Shown: positions 1-9,669, counted from the stretch's first letter. The stretch: 47,779 nt of DNA from Chloroflexi bacterium HGW-Chloroflexi-8 (GCA_002841995.1 PHBS01000006.1:1-47779); one strand, 5' to 3'. Numbers and translations are program-made. The notes: generated from the sequence alone by a model not told the origin.

Positions 1-54
1 GTCCCTGGCTCACGTGGTGGGTTGGTGCTGATCAAAGAGGCACGAAAGAACTAA
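1..54 (+). CDS. rplC: 50S ribosomal protein L3, C-terminal fragment (5' end outside window)
   Basis: Reading from base 1 in frame 1 gives VPGSRGGLVLIKEARKN and then TAA at 52-54. This matches the typical L3 C-terminus (VPGxxGGLVLI). L3 is an early-assembling 23S rRNA-binding protein near the peptidyl transferase centre. It sits 13 bases upstream of rplD, exactly as in the conserved S10 operon, so the window cuts the gene and it is not a truncated pseudogene. Only 17 residues are visible, so the call rests on the motif and on gene order. Confidence 0.88.
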   Translation, partial: VPGSRGGLVLIKEARKN

Positions 55-67
55 GGGAGCTGAATCT

Positions 68-694
68 ATGCAAATCGATGTTGTAAATATTGAGGGTAAA
101 AAAGTAAAAACAGTTGAATTACCGGCTGCTATCTTTGAAGCCCAAATCAATGTAAATTTAATGCACCAGGCTTTTATTCGCCAACTGGCAAATGCCCGTC
201 TGGGATTGCATGACACCAAAACCCGAAATGAGGTTGCTGGTGGTGGTCGAAAACCTTGGCGTCAAAAAGGCACTGGGCGTGCTCGTCAGGGTTCTATCCG
301 TGCAGCGCAGTGGAAAGGTGGCGGCCGCATCCATACGCCACACCCACGTTCCTATGAGCAAACTATGCCGCGTAAAATGCGACGAGCTGCTTTGCGCTCC
401 GCGTTATCGGTAAAAGCTTCAGAGAATTCCATTGTAGTTGTGGATAGTTTGTCTTTACCGGAAGCTAAAACAAAGGTAATGGCTGGTGTTTTAAATACCC
501 TGGTTGGAACCGACAGCGTTTTAGTATTGATTCCTGAAAAAGCAGCATTCGAAGATGTTATTCGTACCAGCAATAACTTGCCAGATACAAAAGTATTGCT
601 AGCAAATTACTTAAACATCCGCGACTTAATGAAATATCAGAAAATAATATTCCCACTGGCATCTTTAGATGTTGTGCAGGGATATCTGGGATAG
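68..694 (+). CDS. rplD: 50S ribosomal protein L4
   Basis: This is a 208-residue protein of normal L4 length. L4 binds 23S rRNA domain I, and its long loop lines the nascent peptide exit tunnel. That loop is visible at about residues 58-88 (GGGRKPWRQKGTGRARQGS, then QWKGGG). The ATG at 68 follows a GGGAG Shine-Dalgarno at 55-59. It lies between rplC and rplW in the standard S10 order. In some bacteria L4 also represses its own operon; nothing in this short upstream gap tests that here. Confidence 0.97.
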   Translation: MQIDVVNIEGKKVKTVELPAAIFEAQINVNLMHQAFIRQLANARLGLHDTKTRNEVAGGGRKPWRQKGTGRARQGSIRAAQWKGGGRIHTPHPRSYEQTMPRKMRRAALRSALSVKASENSIVVVDSLSLPEAKTKVMAGVLNTLVGTDSVLVLIPEKAAFEDVIRTSNNLPDTKVLLANYLNIRDLMKYQKIIFPLASLDVVQGYLG

Positions 695-707
695 GTAGGA
701 GGATTCA

Positions 708-1010
708 ATGAGTTCAATTTATGATGCGCTCCGCCGTCCACTGGTCACTGAAAAAACGAACTATTTGGTGAACAAATTACACCAATATGTGTTTGAAGTG
801 GCAGGAGATGCAACTCGCACCGTCGTAAAGGACGCTGTGGAGCAGATCTTTGATGTAACTGTCTTACGTGTCAATATTATCAATGTGCCCGCAAAACGCA
901 CTCGCCGAGCTCGTAGCCGTCGTTTAGTTGTAAGAAATTCTGGTTATAAGAAGGCAATTGTTACTTTGGCACCCGACGACAGAATTGCGATTTTTGAAGG
1001 GGTTGAATAA
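708..1010 (+). CDS. rplW: 50S ribosomal protein L23
   Basis: This 100-residue protein has the L23 N-terminal motif [10 protein letters not shown] (residues 9-18) and a basic loop [11 protein letters not shown] (62-72). L23 sits at the exit of the ribosomal tunnel and is the docking point for trigger factor and SRP. The ATG at 708 has an AGGAGG Shine-Dalgarno at 697-702. The stop codon overlaps the rplB start by one base (TAATG at 1008-1012), which points to translational coupling. Confidence 0.97.
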   Translation: MSSIYDALRRPLVTEKTNYLVNKLHQYVFEVAGDATRTVVKDAVEQIFDVTVLRVNIINVPAKRTRRARSRRLVVRNSGYKKAIVTLAPDDRIAIFEGVE

Positions 1011-1843
1011 TGGCTATCAAGATTTATAAACCAGTAACCCCAAGTCTTCGTAATATGACCGGGTACAGTTTTGAAGAAATTACCAAAAAAGATCCGGAAC
1101 GATCGCTAATTGTGATTCGAAAAGCGACAGGCGGCAGAAATATGTCTGGCCGTATCACAGTGCGCCATCATGGTGGTGGACACAAACGCTATATTCGTAT
1201 CGTCGATTTTAAACGCGATAAAAAAGAAATTCCAGCCCGTGTCGTTGCGATTGAATATGATCCTAACCGTACTGCTCGACTTGCATTAGTCAATTATGCT
1301 GATGGAGAAAAACGGTACATTTTAGCTCCCGTAGGACTAAAAGTTGGTGATCCGGTATTAACAAGCGCAAGTGCAGAAATTCGTGTCGGTAACTGTTTGC
1401 CCATCTCCCGTATTCCACTTGGAACAATGATTCATAACATTGAGATGATGGAAGGTCGGGGCGGTCAAATGGTTCGCTCTGCGGGAACTGCTGCACAATT
1501 ATTGGCAAAAGAAGGCGATTTTGCTCAAGTTCGCTTGCCATCGGGTGAAGTTCGTTTAATCCGCCAGACATGTTATGCAACAATCGGGCAGGTTGGTAAT
1601 CTGGATCATAAGAATATCAAGCTCGGTAAAGCTGGTCGAAAACGCCATTTGGGAATTCGTCCAACTGTTCGTGGAACAGCGATGAGTCCAAGAGACCATC
1701 CGCATGGTGGTGGCGAAGGTCGTCAGCCAGCAGGTATGCCGGGTCCCAAAACCCCATGGGGTAAACCTACACGTGGCTATAAGACTCGCCGGAATAAAAA
1801 CACTGACAAGTACATTGTCAAGCGCCGTAATCCGGGTAAGTAA
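1010..1843 (+). CDS. rplB: 50S ribosomal protein L2
   Basis: The 277-residue protein is full length. L2 is needed for subunit association and peptidyl transferase activity. The N-terminal OB-like domain contains [20 protein letters not shown] (51-70). The C-terminal part carries the hallmark [18 protein letters not shown] (221-238), with H230 in the place of the essential histidine of the family. The start overlaps the rplW stop codon by one base. The gene lies in the normal position before rpsS. Confidence 0.98.
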   Translation: MAIKIYKPVTPSLRNMTGYSFEEITKKDPERSLIVIRKATGGRNMSGRITVRHHGGGHKRYIRIVDFKRDKKEIPARVVAIEYDPNRTARLALVNYADGEKRYILAPVGLKVGDPVLTSASAEIRVGNCLPISRIPLGTMIHNIEMMEGRGGQMVRSAGTAAQLLAKEGDFAQVRLPSGEVRLIRQTCYATIGQVGNLDHKNIKLGKAGRKRHLGIRPTVRGTAMSPRDHPHGGGEGRQPAGMPGPKTPWGKPTRGYKTRRNKNTDKYIVKRRNPGK

Positions 1844-1881
1844 GCAATAGGATTTAGCTAGGTATTGAGAGGAATAACGAT

Positions 1882-2160
1882 ATGTCTCGATCGTTGAAAA
1901 AAGGCCCTTTTATTGAGCCAAAATTATTAAAGAAAATTGAATTGATGAACGCCCGTGGTGAAAAGAAGGTTGTTCGTACATGGAGTCGTGCGAGTGTAAT
2001 CTTCCCTCAAATGTTGGGTCACACCATCGCTGTCCACGACGGGCGCAGACATGTTCCGATTTATGTAACCGAGAACATGGTTGGGCATCGCCTGGGAGAA
2101 TTTGCGCCAACTCGCAATTTCCGCGGTCATGTTGCTGAAAAGTCCACGAAAGGGAAATAA
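1882..2160 (+). CDS. rpsS: 30S ribosomal protein S19
   Basis: This is a 92-residue protein with the S19 start [10 protein letters not shown] and the conserved core [19 protein letters not shown], followed by [12 protein letters not shown]19 binds the head of 16S rRNA with S13, close to the A site. The upstream AGAGG (1867-1871) is a workable ribosome binding site for the ATG at 1882. rplV starts 3 bases after its stop. Length and order are standard. Confidence 0.97.
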   Translation: MSRSLKKGPFIEPKLLKKIELMNARGEKKVVRTWSRASVIFPQMLGHTIAVHDGRRHVPIYVTENMVGHRLGEFAPTRNFRGHVAEKSTKGK

Positions 2161-2163
2161 AAA

Positions 2164-2505
2164 ATGGCAACAGATATTCGTGCAAAATTAAGTAACTTAT
2201 CGATTTCCGCACAAAAAGTACGTTTGGTGGTTGACACTGTACGTGGAAAACCAGTTGTGGATGCGATTAATACACTTAAATTCATGACTAAAAGTGCGGC
2301 AAAACCAGTAGAAAAATTATTGGTTTCAGCTGTGTCAAACGCGGAAGAAAATTATGGTGTAAGCCGTGATGACCTGATTGTCTATACAATAACCGCGGAT
2401 GAAGCCCCGACCAGAAAATGGCGCCGATTTGGTGCGCGTGGTCGCTTTAAGCCGGTTTTACGCCGTAGTTCCCACGTCAATGTGGTTTTACGAGAGCGTG
2501 AGTAG
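2164..2505 (+). CDS. rplV: 50S ribosomal protein L22
   Basis: The 113-residue protein has the L22 layout: the N-terminal helix KLSNLSISAQKVRLVVDTVRG and a C-terminal beta-hairpin rich in arginine (WRRFGARGRFKPVLRRSSHV, about 87-106). That hairpin reaches into the exit tunnel and is the usual site of macrolide-resistance changes. No insertion or deletion is evident in the hairpin. It starts 3 bases after rpsS, inside the AAAGGGAAATAA sequence that also supplies its Shine-Dalgarno. Confidence 0.96.
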   Translation: MATDIRAKLSNLSISAQKVRLVVDTVRGKPVVDAINTLKFMTKSAAKPVEKLLVSAVSNAEENYGVSRDDLIVYTITADEAPTRKWRRFGARGRFKPVLRRSSHVNVVLRERE

Positions 2506-2550
2506 GTTTTATGCAATCCGTAGGATATAAAGGAAATTTCAGGAGATAAA

Positions 2551-3228
2551 ATGGGTCGAAAAGTACATCCGATAGGTTATCGTCTCGGTATTACCAAAAC
2601 CTGGGAAGCGCGTTGGTTCGCAAAGAACAGAGATTACAGCACTCAGCTTCATCAGGATAATGAAATCCGTGAAATGTTGAAAGAATACTCCGCTAAGGCT
2701 GGAGTTTCTCGTGTGGAGATCGAACGGTTTCCCAGCAAAATTAAGGTCATTGTCAATACTGCCAAGCCTGGGATTCTCATCGGTCGTAAAGGTGATAACG
2801 TCAAAAAGATCCGCGGGGATCTGGAAGCGTTAACAGGTGCAAAAATAGATTTGGATATTAAAGAGATCAAAGACCCAGATTTAGATGCCTACCTGGTCGC
2901 CTTAAATATTGCCGGTCAATTAGAACGTCGTGTGGCTTATCGTCGCGCAATGAAACGAGCTATTAGTCAGGCGATTCGCCAGGGCGCAAAAGGATGCAAA
3001 ATTGAGGTTGCTGGCCGTTTGGCTGGGGCTGAAATGGCGCGAACTGTGTGGCTGCGTGAAGGTCGGGTACCACTGCAAACTTTGCGAGCGAACATTGACT
3101 TTGCCAGACATGAAGCTTCTACGACCTATGGTCAAATTGGTATAAAAGTATGGATCTACAAGGGTGATGTTTTGCCGGGTGCGGAAGAAAAAACCGAACG
3201 CACTGAAGGTGTTTACGTCAGTGAGTAG
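2551..3228 (+). CDS. rpsC: 30S ribosomal protein S3
   Basis: This 225-residue protein starts [20 protein letters not shown], as S3 normally does. It has a type II KH domain with the GxxG loop at [16 protein letters not shown] (about 73-88), and the C-terminal S3 domain [17 protein letters not shown]3 lies at the mRNA entry channel and takes part in mRNA unwinding. The ATG at 2551 follows AGGAGAT (2541-2547). It sits between rplV and rplP in the S10 operon. Confidence 0.97.
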   Translation: MGRKVHPIGYRLGITKTWEARWFAKNRDYSTQLHQDNEIREMLKEYSAKAGVSRVEIERFPSKIKVIVNTAKPGILIGRKGDNVKKIRGDLEALTGAKIDLDIKEIKDPDLDAYLVALNIAGQLERRVAYRRAMKRAISQAIRQGAKGCKIEVAGRLAGAEMARTVWLREGRVPLQTLRANIDFARHEASTTYGQIGIKVWIYKGDVLPGAEEKTERTEGVYVSE

Positions 3229-3276
3229 AATACATTTGCTGGGTAATTATTCAGCTATTTCAGAGAGGTAATTGCT

Positions 3277-3708
3277 ATGTTGATGCCAAAACGTGTAAAG
3301 TGGCGAAAACAAATGCGTGGTCGTATGCGCGGGAAAGCCTTACGTGGAGCAGAGTTGCTCACAGGTGATTTTGGCTTGCAAGCGTTAGAACCCGGTTATG
3401 TGTCTGCACGTCAAATTGAGGCAGCCCGCCGGTCGATCGTTCGTTATATGAAACGCCGCGGTAAGGTGTGGATCCGCATTTTCCCAGATAAACCATATAC
3501 AAAGAAGGCTGCTGAAACCCGAATGGGTAAAGGTAAAGGTAATGTGGAGTATTGGGTTGCGGTAGTAAGGCCAGGACGTATTATGTTCGAATTGTCCGGT
3601 GTTCCCGATGATGCAGCCGTGCATGCTTTAAAACAGGCAAGCTATAAATTCGCTATAAAAACGAAAGTAGTGAGCCGAAATGAACCAGTAGTAGGAGAAC
3701 AAGAATGA
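3277..3708 (+). CDS. rplP: 50S ribosomal protein L16
   Basis: The 143-residue protein starts [19 protein letters not shown], the classical L16 N-terminus. It contains the [19 protein letters not shown] stretch and the [15 protein letters not shown] segment that approaches the A-site tRNA elbow. A second in-frame ATG two codons later is possible, but the AGAGAGG at 3262-3268 fits the first ATG. The gene overlaps rpmC by 4 bases (ATGA), a sign of coupled translation. Confidence 0.97.
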   Translation: MLMPKRVKWRKQMRGRMRGKALRGAELLTGDFGLQALEPGYVSARQIEAARRSIVRYMKRRGKVWIRIFPDKPYTKKAAETRMGKGKGNVEYWVAVVRPGRIMFELSGVPDDAAVHALKQASYKFAIKTKVVSRNEPVVGEQE

Positions 3709-3920
3709 TAAAAACGGCTGATATTCGAAACATGTCCGATGAAGAAATTCGGAGCCGAATCGATGATACTCGCCAGGAGTTGATGAACTTACGTTTTCAA
3801 ATTGTTACCGGGCAGTTGACCGATACAAGCCGATTGAAAGGAGTTCGTCGTCAGGTTGCGCAATTGGAAACAATTCTTCATGCACGCGAACTGGCAAATG
3901 TACGGGAAGGTGAAAAATGA
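3705..3920 (+). CDS. rpmC: 50S ribosomal protein L29
   Basis: This is a small 71-residue all-helical protein with the L29 helical hairpin: [20 protein letters not shown], the turn around TGQLTD, and then [19 protein letters not shown]29 lies beside L23 at the tunnel exit. Both ends overlap neighbouring genes by ATGA (rplP upstream, rpsQ downstream). This makes the rplP-rpmC-rpsQ trio strongly coupled. Confidence 0.95.
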   Translation: MIKTADIRNMSDEEIRSRIDDTRQELMNLRFQIVTGQLTDTSRLKGVRRQVAQLETILHARELANVREGEK

Positions 3921-4201
3921 AAAATGAACGTCGTCGGTTAACAGGTGTAGTCACCAGCGACAAAATGATGAAAACCGTCGTGGTTGAAGTCACGCGCACT
4001 TTCCGCCATCCGCTTTATCAAAAGGTTGTGCATTTGCGCAAACGTTATAAAGCACATGATGAATTGGGATGCCAGGTTGGTGACAAAGTATTAATGGTGG
4101 AAAGTCGTCCACTTTCCCGTGACAAACGTTGGGTTGTACAATCCATCGTTCGTCGGTCCGGTGAGCCCGCGAACAGTGCGGAGATGGTCGTAGGAGAATA
4201 G
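3917..4201 (+). CDS. rpsQ: 30S ribosomal protein S17
   Basis: The 94-residue OB-fold protein contains the S17 signature [18 protein letters not shown] near the N-terminus and [19 protein letters not shown] in the middle. S17 is an early 16S rRNA 5'-domain binder. There is a short C-terminal extension ([16 protein letters not shown]) beyond the usual end of about 80-85 residues. rplN begins 2 bases after its stop. Identification rests on the core motif and position. Confidence 0.95.
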   Translation: MKNERRRLTGVVTSDKMMKTVVVEVTRTFRHPLYQKVVHLRKRYKAHDELGCQVGDKVLMVESRPLSRDKRWVVQSIVRRSGEPANSAEMVVGE

Positions 4202-4203
4202 GT

Positions 4204-4575
4204 ATGATCCAGCAAGAATCAAGAATAAAAGTTGCTGATAATACCGGAGCAAAAGAGCTGCTGGTCATCCACGTGATGGGTGGTTCAGTTCGCCACTACG
4301 GTCGAGTAGGTGACATTGTTGTTGCCACAGTAAAATCTGCGACTCCGCATGGTACTGTTAAAAAAAGTGAAGTAGTGAAAGCCGTTATTGTTCGTTGTAC
4401 GAAAGAATGGCGCCGTGAGGATGGTTCTTCAATTCGCTTTGATGACAATGCAGCGGTGATTTTAGATACTGATGGTCAAAACCCGAGAGGGACCCGAATC
4501 TTTGGGCCTGTTGCGCGCGAACTTCGCGAAAAAGGCTTTATGAAGATCGTCTCACTGGCTCCGGAAGTATTGTAG
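4204..4575 (+). CDS. rplN: 50S ribosomal protein L14
   Basis: This 123-residue protein has the L14 core [19 protein letters not shown] and [21 protein letters not shown], and ends with [26 protein letters not shown]14 lies at the subunit interface, forms bridge B8 with 16S rRNA, and is the target of the silencing factor RsfS. Length is exactly typical. The start codon follows GGAGAATAGGT. Confidence 0.97.
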   Translation: MIQQESRIKVADNTGAKELLVIHVMGGSVRHYGRVGDIVVATVKSATPHGTVKKSEVVKAVIVRCTKEWRREDGSSIRFDDNAAVILDTDGQNPRGTRIFGPVARELREKGFMKIVSLAPEVL

Positions 4576-4598
4576 AAAGAGTATTAGGAGTATAGCCG

Positions 4599-4931
4599 AT
4601 GAGTACAAAAATTCGTAAAGGCGATACCGTTGAGGTTGTTAGCGGTCGTACTGAAGATAAAGGCAAGCGAGGTGAAGTCATTAAGGTCGACACAGATTCA
4701 AGCCGTGTAGTAATACAAGGCGTAAATCTTCGATCAAAACACCAACGCCAGGTTCAAGCCAAAGGCCGAACCGTCTCTCCAGGAATGGTCCGTTTCGAAT
4801 CTTCAATTCACATCTCTAATGTGATGTTGGTTTGCCCAAAATGTGGAAAGCCTTCACGTTTAGGTGTGCAGATTGAAGGCGAGAAAAAATCGCGGGTTTG
4901 CAAAAAATGCAACGCCTTGATTGATGAATAA
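4599..4931 (+). CDS. rplX: 50S ribosomal protein L24, zinc-ribbon (C+) form
   Basis: The 110-residue protein has a KOW domain at the N-terminus (IRKGDTVEVVSGRTEDKGKR) and the L24 tail. In place of the common non-cysteine tail it carries two CxxC pairs: C79/C82 (CPKC) and C101/C104 (CKKC). This predicts a bound zinc, a variant known in some lineages. L24 starts 50S assembly and sits at the tunnel exit. AGGAG at 4586-4590 precedes the ATG by 8 bases. Confidence 0.96.
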   Translation: MSTKIRKGDTVEVVSGRTEDKGKRGEVIKVDTDSSRVVIQGVNLRSKHQRQVQAKGRTVSPGMVRFESSIHISNVMLVCPKCGKPSRLGVQIEGEKKSRVCKKCNALIDE

Positions 4932-4949
4932 GCCGTCTGGGAGTAAAGA

Positions 4950-5492
4950 ATGAATCATTTGAAAGAAAAATACCAGAACGAAGTGGTACCGGTCTTGACA
5001 AAAGAATTAGGTATCGAAAATGCTAATGCAGTTCCACGCATAACTAAAGTAGCTGTGAATATTGGCTTGGGTGAAGCTTTGGATAATCCAAAAGCATTGG
5101 ACGCCGCAGTTGGTGATCTTACAACGATTACCGGTCAAAAACCTGTGGTTACTCTTGCAAAAACCAGTATAGCTGCTTTTAAGTTGCGTGAAGGTCGTGC
5201 AATTGGGGCGATGGTTACATTACGTGGTGAGCGTATGTGGGCATTCCTGGACCGATTGGTGAATATTGCACTTCCGCGTGTACGTGACTTCCGTGGTGTT
5301 TCTAACGATGCCTTTGATGGTCGTGGAAATTACACGCTTGGTTTACGTGAACAATTAATCTTCCCTGAGATCGAGTTTGACAAAGTGGACAAGGTCCGTG
5401 GGTTGGAAATCACTATTGTTACCACTGCCAATTCCGATGATCAAGCCCGCTTAATGTTGGGTTTGTTAGGGATGCCATTCAGAAAGGACTAA
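4950..5492 (+). CDS. rplE: 50S ribosomal protein L5
   Basis: This is a 180-residue protein with L5 motifs: [16 protein letters not shown] near the N-terminus, [22 protein letters not shown], and the family-typical [21 protein letters not shown]5 binds 5S rRNA and contacts the P-site tRNA. GGGAG at 4939-4943 is the ribosome binding site. The S14 gene starts one base after its stop, as in most spc operons. Confidence 0.97.
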   Translation: MNHLKEKYQNEVVPVLTKELGIENANAVPRITKVAVNIGLGEALDNPKALDAAVGDLTTITGQKPVVTLAKTSIAAFKLREGRAIGAMVTLRGERMWAFLDRLVNIALPRVRDFRGVSNDAFDGRGNYTLGLREQLIFPEIEFDKVDKVRGLEITIVTTANSDDQARLMLGLLGMPFRKD

Positions 5493-5493
5493 T

Positions 5494-5676
5494 ATGGCAA
5501 AGAAGTGCATGGAATATCGTGAACAACGTCGAAAATTTGCTGTGCAGGTTCGCAGCCGCTGTAATCGTTGCGGTCGACCGCGTGGTTTTATTCGTCGCTT
5601 TGGCCTGTGTCGAATTTGCTTCCGAGAGCTCGCGCTTGAAGGCAAAATCCCTGGCGTCAAAAAATCATCTTGGTAG
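5494..5676 (+). CDS. rpsZ: 30S ribosomal protein S14, type Z (zinc-binding)
   Basis: The product is 60 residues, the short zinc form of S14 and not the form of about 100 residues. The zinc ligands are visible as CNRC (C23, C26) and CRIC (C39, C42), with C5 as a further cysteine. The tail [11 protein letters not shown] is characteristic. S14 binds the 30S head near S3 and S10. No second S14 copy lies in this window. An overlapping reading frame at 5519 in another frame is a shadow. Confidence 0.97.
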   Translation: MAKKCMEYREQRRKFAVQVRSRCNRCGRPRGFIRRFGLCRICFRELALEGKIPGVKKSSW

Positions 5677-5697
5677 CGGGCAACCGGAGGTATTAGC

Positions 5698-6111
5698 ATG
5701 AGTGTTAACGATCCTATTGCCGATATGCTGACTCGTATTCGTAATGGTTTACTTATCCAGCAAAGTGCAGTTGCAATGCCAGCTTCGAAATTAAGAATGG
5801 AAGTTGCACGCATTTTAAAGGAAGAGGGTTTTATCGAAGACTATGAACAAGTAGACGGAGAAAAACCATATTTAGTTACATTGCGCGTCAAGCTGAAATA
5901 TGTTGGTGATCGTCGTTTCAAACGACCGGTGATTACTGGGTTACAAAGAGTTAGCCGCCCAGGACGCCGTATTTATACAAGTAAAAAAGATATCCCCTGG
6001 GTATTATCCGGAATGGGTATCTCCATCCTATCCACACCGAAGGGTGTGATGACTGGACAACGGGCACGCCAGCTTAACGTTGGTGGTGAAATCCTTTGTA
6101 AAGTCTGGTAA
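5698..6111 (+). CDS. rpsH: 30S ribosomal protein S8
   Basis: The 137-residue protein starts SVNDPIADMLTRIRNGL and ends with the S8 signature STPKGVMTGQRARQLNVGGE, then ILCKVW. S8 is a primary binder of the 16S central domain and in some bacteria is the translational repressor of the spc operon. GGAGG at 5686-5690 precedes the ATG at 5698 by 7 bases. The gene is in standard order between rpsZ and rplF. Confidence 0.97.
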   Translation: MSVNDPIADMLTRIRNGLLIQQSAVAMPASKLRMEVARILKEEGFIEDYEQVDGEKPYLVTLRVKLKYVGDRRFKRPVITGLQRVSRPGRRIYTSKKDIPWVLSGMGISILSTPKGVMTGQRARQLNVGGEILCKVW

Positions 6112-6139
6112 CCCACCACGGCGTGAGAGGAGGTAAAAC

Positions 6140-6682
6140 GTGTCTCGTATTGGACGTTTACCGGTGAATGTTCCTGCTAATGTGCAGATTAAAATTGATG
6201 GACAGAATATCCATGTAAAAGGTCCCAAGGGTGAATTAGCTTTTGGTATTTCCCCTGCAGTATCTTTATCATTGGAAGAAGGCCAGATAATCGTATCACG
6301 TGCAAATGATGAAGCAACAAACCGCTCATTACATGGGACAACCCGGGCATTAATTCAAAATATGGTAACAGGTGTAAGCGAAGGCTTTACCCGTGTTTTA
6401 CAGGTTCAAGGTGTTGGTTACCGCGCCGAAATGAATGGTAAGAACCTGGTGCTACATGTCGGTTACTCACACCCTGTTGAGACAGTACCTGAACCAGGTA
6501 TTAGTTTCGATGTTGATCCCCGTGCTGGGATCATCAAGGTGATGGGATTTGACAAACAGCAAGTTGGTCAAGTTGCGGCGAATATTCGCATGATTCGTCC
6601 TGTAGAACCTTACAAAGCTAAGGGTTTATTCTATCAGGGTGAACGGATCCGTCGTAAGGCTGGAAAAGCTGGAAAGAAATAG
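6140..6682 (+). CDS. rplF: 50S ribosomal protein L6 (GTG start)
   Basis: This 180-residue protein has the two tandem L6 folds. The first begins SRIGRLPVNVPANVQIKIDG. The second ends with the hallmark RPVEPYKAKGLFYQGERIRR. L6 lies near the factor-binding site of the 50S subunit. The start is GTG at 6140, chosen because a strong GAGAGGAGG (6125-6133) lies 6 bases upstream and no ATG fits as well. Confidence 0.97.
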   Translation: MSRIGRLPVNVPANVQIKIDGQNIHVKGPKGELAFGISPAVSLSLEEGQIIVSRANDEATNRSLHGTTRALIQNMVTGVSEGFTRVLQVQGVGYRAEMNGKNLVLHVGYSHPVETVPEPGISFDVDPRAGIIKVMGFDKQQVGQVAANIRMIRPVEPYKAKGLFYQGERIRRKAGKAGKK

Positions 6683-6700
6683 AAGAGTAGGTGGAGTTCT

Positions 6701-7066
6701 ATGACAAAGCTGAGTCGTAAAGAACAACGTTTGCGAAGACATGCCCGCGTTCGAAAATACATCAATGGAACCTCAGAACGACCTCGTTTGGCAGTGTTTC
6801 GCAGCAGTGCAGAAATTTACGCCCAGGTGATTGATGATGTCGCAGGTAATACATTGGCTTCGGCATCAACGATTGATCGCTCATTAACTGAGCAGATCAA
6901 AAGTCTAACTAAGACTGAACAATCTCGCCTGGTTGGTAAGCTGGTGGCAGAACGTGCGAAAGAAAAGGGAATCACCCAGGTTGTTTTTGATCGCGGTGGT
7001 TTTCGCTACATCGGCCGGGTCAAAGCCTTGGCTGAGGCAGCCCGCGAGGCTGGCTTAGTATTTTAG
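6701..7066 (+). CDS. rplR: 50S ribosomal protein L18
   Basis: The 121-residue protein has the arginine-rich N-terminal tail ([20 protein letters not shown]). It also has the 5S rRNA-binding core [20 protein letters not shown], the segment [20 protein letters not shown], and the end [13 protein letters not shown]18 carries 5S rRNA into the 50S subunit with L5. GGTGGAG at 6690-6696 serves as ribosome binding site for the ATG at 6701. Confidence 0.97.
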   Translation: MTKLSRKEQRLRRHARVRKYINGTSERPRLAVFRSSAEIYAQVIDDVAGNTLASASTIDRSLTEQIKSLTKTEQSRLVGKLVAERAKEKGITQVVFDRGGFRYIGRVKALAEAAREAGLVF

Positions 7067-7087
7067 AAAAAGAAAGGGCATTGACAT

Positions 7088-7618
7088 ATGGAAAAGAAAG
7101 AATTTCAAACGATGGAACAGCAATACGATGAGCGCGTAATTGAAATTGCCCGTGTTGCTAAAGTGGTAAAAGGTGGACGACGTTTTCAATTCCGTGTTGC
7201 TATTGTAACCGGAGACAATAACGGTCGAGTTGGTCTAGGTGTTGGTAAAGCCAACGCTGTGCCCGATGCCATGCGTAAAGCAACCGAACGCGCACATAAA
7301 AATATGCGAAAGGTTGCTGTTTACAGTACAACCATCCCCCATGAAGTTATCGGCAAAGTAGCTGGAGCACGTGTTTTATTGAGACCCGCTTCACAAGGTA
7401 CTGGCGTTATTGCAGCAGGTGGTGTTCGTGCTGTTTTGGAAGCTGCTGGTATTCGCGACATTTTGACCAAATCATTAGGTAGCGCAAATGACTTGAACGT
7501 CGTAAAAGCAACATTTCTTGCTTTAGACCAACTCAAGTCACCTGAAGAAGAAGCTGCAATCCGTGGAAAGAACGTTAAGGATTTGACGCCTTTCTGGGAT
7601 CGGAGGAAGCATGCCTAA
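7088..7618 (+). CDS. rpsE: 30S ribosomal protein S5
   Basis: This is a 176-residue protein. The S5 N-terminal double-stranded RNA-binding-like domain is visible as [20 protein letters not shown], followed by [20 protein letters not shown]. The C-terminal domain contains [19 protein letters not shown] and a DILTKSLGS motif. S5 helps keep decoding accurate and lies at the mRNA entry. Its last 8 bases overlap the start of rpmD. Confidence 0.97.
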   Translation: MEKKEFQTMEQQYDERVIEIARVAKVVKGGRRFQFRVAIVTGDNNGRVGLGVGKANAVPDAMRKATERAHKNMRKVAVYSTTIPHEVIGKVAGARVLLRPASQGTGVIAAGGVRAVLEAAGIRDILTKSLGSANDLNVVKATFLALDQLKSPEEEAAIRGKNVKDLTPFWDRRKHA

Positions 7619-7820
7619 GAAAAAAACCTCTAAGAAGATGTTAAAAATCACGTTGGTAAAAAGCGCGATAGGTTACTCAGAGACTCATAAACAAACTGTT
7701 AGAGCTTTGGGATTGCGCAAAATGAACCAGGTCGTGATACAAGAAGACAATCCTACCATTCGTGGTATGTTGTCGAAAATCAATCATCTGGTTGTAATTG
7801 AAGAACAGGTGGAAGAATGA
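7611..7820 (+). CDS. rpmD: 50S ribosomal protein L30
   Basis: The 69-residue protein has the L30 core [31 protein letters not shown] and a hydrophobic end [10 protein letters not shown]30 is a small 23S rRNA-binding protein, absent from some bacteria. The ATG at 7611 lies inside the end of rpsE, with GGAGG at 7602-7606. The stop overlaps the rplO start by 4 bases. An N-terminal lysine-rich extension ([10 protein letters not shown]) precedes the core. Confidence 0.95.
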   Translation: MPKKKTSKKMLKITLVKSAIGYSETHKQTVRALGLRKMNQVVIQEDNPTIRGMLSKINHLVVIEEQVEE

Positions 7821-8269
7821 AACTGAATGACTTATTTCCCAGCGAAGGGTCCCGCAAGAAAAGAACCCGTGTAGGGCGCGGTATTTCTGCTGGTAAAGGA
7901 AAAACTGCAGGCAAAGGGACAAAAGGACAAAATTCCCGATCAGGCGAAGGTGGACATCTTTATCGCCAGGGTGGAAATTTACCTTTTTACCGTCGATTGC
8001 CATTTATGCGTGGTGAAGGATTCACTCCACCAAACAGAGTAGAGTTTAATGAAGTAAATGTTGGTCAATTGGGAAAATTTGAACCCAAAAGTGAAATTAC
8101 CCCAGAATTATTGGCCAATGCAAACCTGCTTCATAAGAATGCTAACCCTGTCGTAATATTGGGGCATGGTGAAATCTCCATTCCATTAACCGTTAAAGTA
8201 CAGCGTGTTTCTAAATCTGCGAAAGCAAAGATCGAAGCTGCTGGCGGCACTGTTGAATTGATTGCCTAA
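7817..8269 (+). CDS. rplO: 50S ribosomal protein L15
   Basis: The 150-residue protein has the extended glycine- and basic-rich N-terminal arm of L15 ([20 protein letters not shown] and QNSRSGEG). It also has the [13 protein letters not shown] motif and the C-terminal globular part ending [16 protein letters not shown]15 is a late assembly protein of the 50S subunit. The start overlaps the rpmD stop by 4 bases (ATGA). secY follows 24 bases later. Confidence 0.97.
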   Translation: MKLNDLFPSEGSRKKRTRVGRGISAGKGKTAGKGTKGQNSRSGEGGHLYRQGGNLPFYRRLPFMRGEGFTPPNRVEFNEVNVGQLGKFEPKSEITPELLANANLLHKNANPVVILGHGEISIPLTVKVQRVSKSAKAKIEAAGGTVELIA

Positions 8270-8293
8270 TCAAAAGGATAAGGAGAAACACGG

Positions 8294-9649
8294 ATGAAAC
8301 GGTCAGCCTGGCGCTACTTATTCAAATCTGAGGATATTCGGAAAAAATTACTAATCACTTTGTTGTTACTGGTGTTATACCGGTTTGCAGCAAATATTCC
8401 AGTACCGGGGATTAACCGCGAAGTAATTGCTCAAATGGTATCGTCCGGTGGAGCAGCAGGCAACCTTTTAGGTTTGTTAGATCTGCTATCTGGTGGAACC
8501 ATTTCCAATTTCTCTATCCTGGCAATGGGGGTGTATCCGTATATTACTGCTCAAATTATTCTTCAACTTCTGGTACCGATTATTCCGGCATTGGAAGCGA
8601 AAATGAAGGAAAATCCTCGCGAGGGACAAAAATGGATGGAACGATGGACAATGATCCTGACGGTCCCTATGGGTTTGTTATCTGCTATTGGTCAAATCAA
8701 TATCTTTAATTCAATGGCACAACAAATGGGTGGTCAATCAATTCTGACATTTACCTATGGACTATCTGGCTCAAGTTTAATTCCTACATTAACTATTTTG
8801 ATCAGTATGATGGCGGGAACAATGTTTGGCATTTGGTTAGGCCAATTGATATCGGAATATGGTATTCCTAATCAAGGTCTTTCTTTAATCATATTTGCCG
8901 GTATTGTTTCTAAAATACCATCAAATTTACTACGTTTATTATCTGATGCACAAAATGGCTGGTGGCTGTTCATCTTGATGGCTGTGATCCTTGTTTTGAC
9001 AATTTTTGCGATTGTGTTTGTTCAACAAGGAAGACGCAATGTTCCTGTTCTGTTCCCTGGTCGAAGAATTGGAAATCGAATGTCCATGCCTGTACGCAGT
9101 AATTTACCTCTAATGGTAAATATGGCAGGTATGATACCTTTGATTTTTGCACAATCCATCATTACATTTCCGGCGATTATTGCATCCTATTTTATTAATA
9201 GTAAGACAACTTGGGTGGCAGGATTTTCAAATGGTGTATACAACCTTTTCAATGGTCAAGGAATTGGCTATTCGATTATGTTTTTCTTGATGGTTGTTGC
9301 GTTTACTTTTTTCTACACAGATGTTTTATTTGCTCAACAGAATTATGGCGACAATCTTAAGAAACAGGGTGCACAAATTCCAGGTGTATTACGTGGTGCT
9401 CCAACTCAAAAGTACCTGACCAAGGTTCAACGCCGGATTACTTTCCCAGGAGCATTTTTCCTCGGGCTGGTGGCCGTTGCTCCTTACATCGTTAATTTCT
9501 TGCTTCCTGCGAGCGTTAGTGGTGCAAGTGTCTTTCTGATTGGATCTGCAGGTCTTTTAATCGTCGTAGGTGTGGTTCGTGATACATTTACAATCATTGA
9601 AACTGAGTTGAAGTTACATGGTTATGACGAAAGTTTGATTAGAGGATAA
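8294..9649 (+). CDS. secY: Protein translocase channel subunit SecY
   Basis: This 451-residue inner-membrane protein is the pore of the Sec translocon. It works with SecE and SecG and is driven by SecA or the ribosome. About ten hydrophobic segments can be counted. Recognisable motifs are FRFAANIPVPG-like RFAANIPVPGIN near TM1, the plug region LLDLLSGGTISNFSILAMGV, YPYITAQIILQLL in TM2, and the cytosolic loop RRITFPGAFFLGLVAV. The ribosome binding site is AAGGAGAAA (8281-8289 area) ahead of the ATG at 8294. It is in standard position between rplO and adk. Confidence 0.97.
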   Translation: MKRSAWRYLFKSEDIRKKLLITLLLLVLYRFAANIPVPGINREVIAQMVSSGGAAGNLLGLLDLLSGGTISNFSILAMGVYPYITAQIILQLLVPIIPALEAKMKENPREGQKWMERWTMILTVPMGLLSAIGQINIFNSMAQQMGGQSILTFTYGLSGSSLIPTLTILISMMAGTMFGIWLGQLISEYGIPNQGLSLIIFAGIVSKIPSNLLRLLSDAQNGWWLFILMAVILVLTIFAIVFVQQGRRNVPVLFPGRRIGNRMSMPVRSNLPLMVNMAGMIPLIFAQSIITFPAIIASYFINSKTTWVAGFSNGVYNLFNGQGIGYSIMFFLMVVAFTFFYTDVLFAQQNYGDNLKKQGAQIPGVLRGAPTQKYLTKVQRRITFPGAFFLGLVAVAPYIVNFLLPASVSGASVFLIGSAGLLIVVGVVRDTFTIIETELKLHGYDESLIRG

Positions 9650-9669
9650 TTTTTAAAAAAAGGAGAATC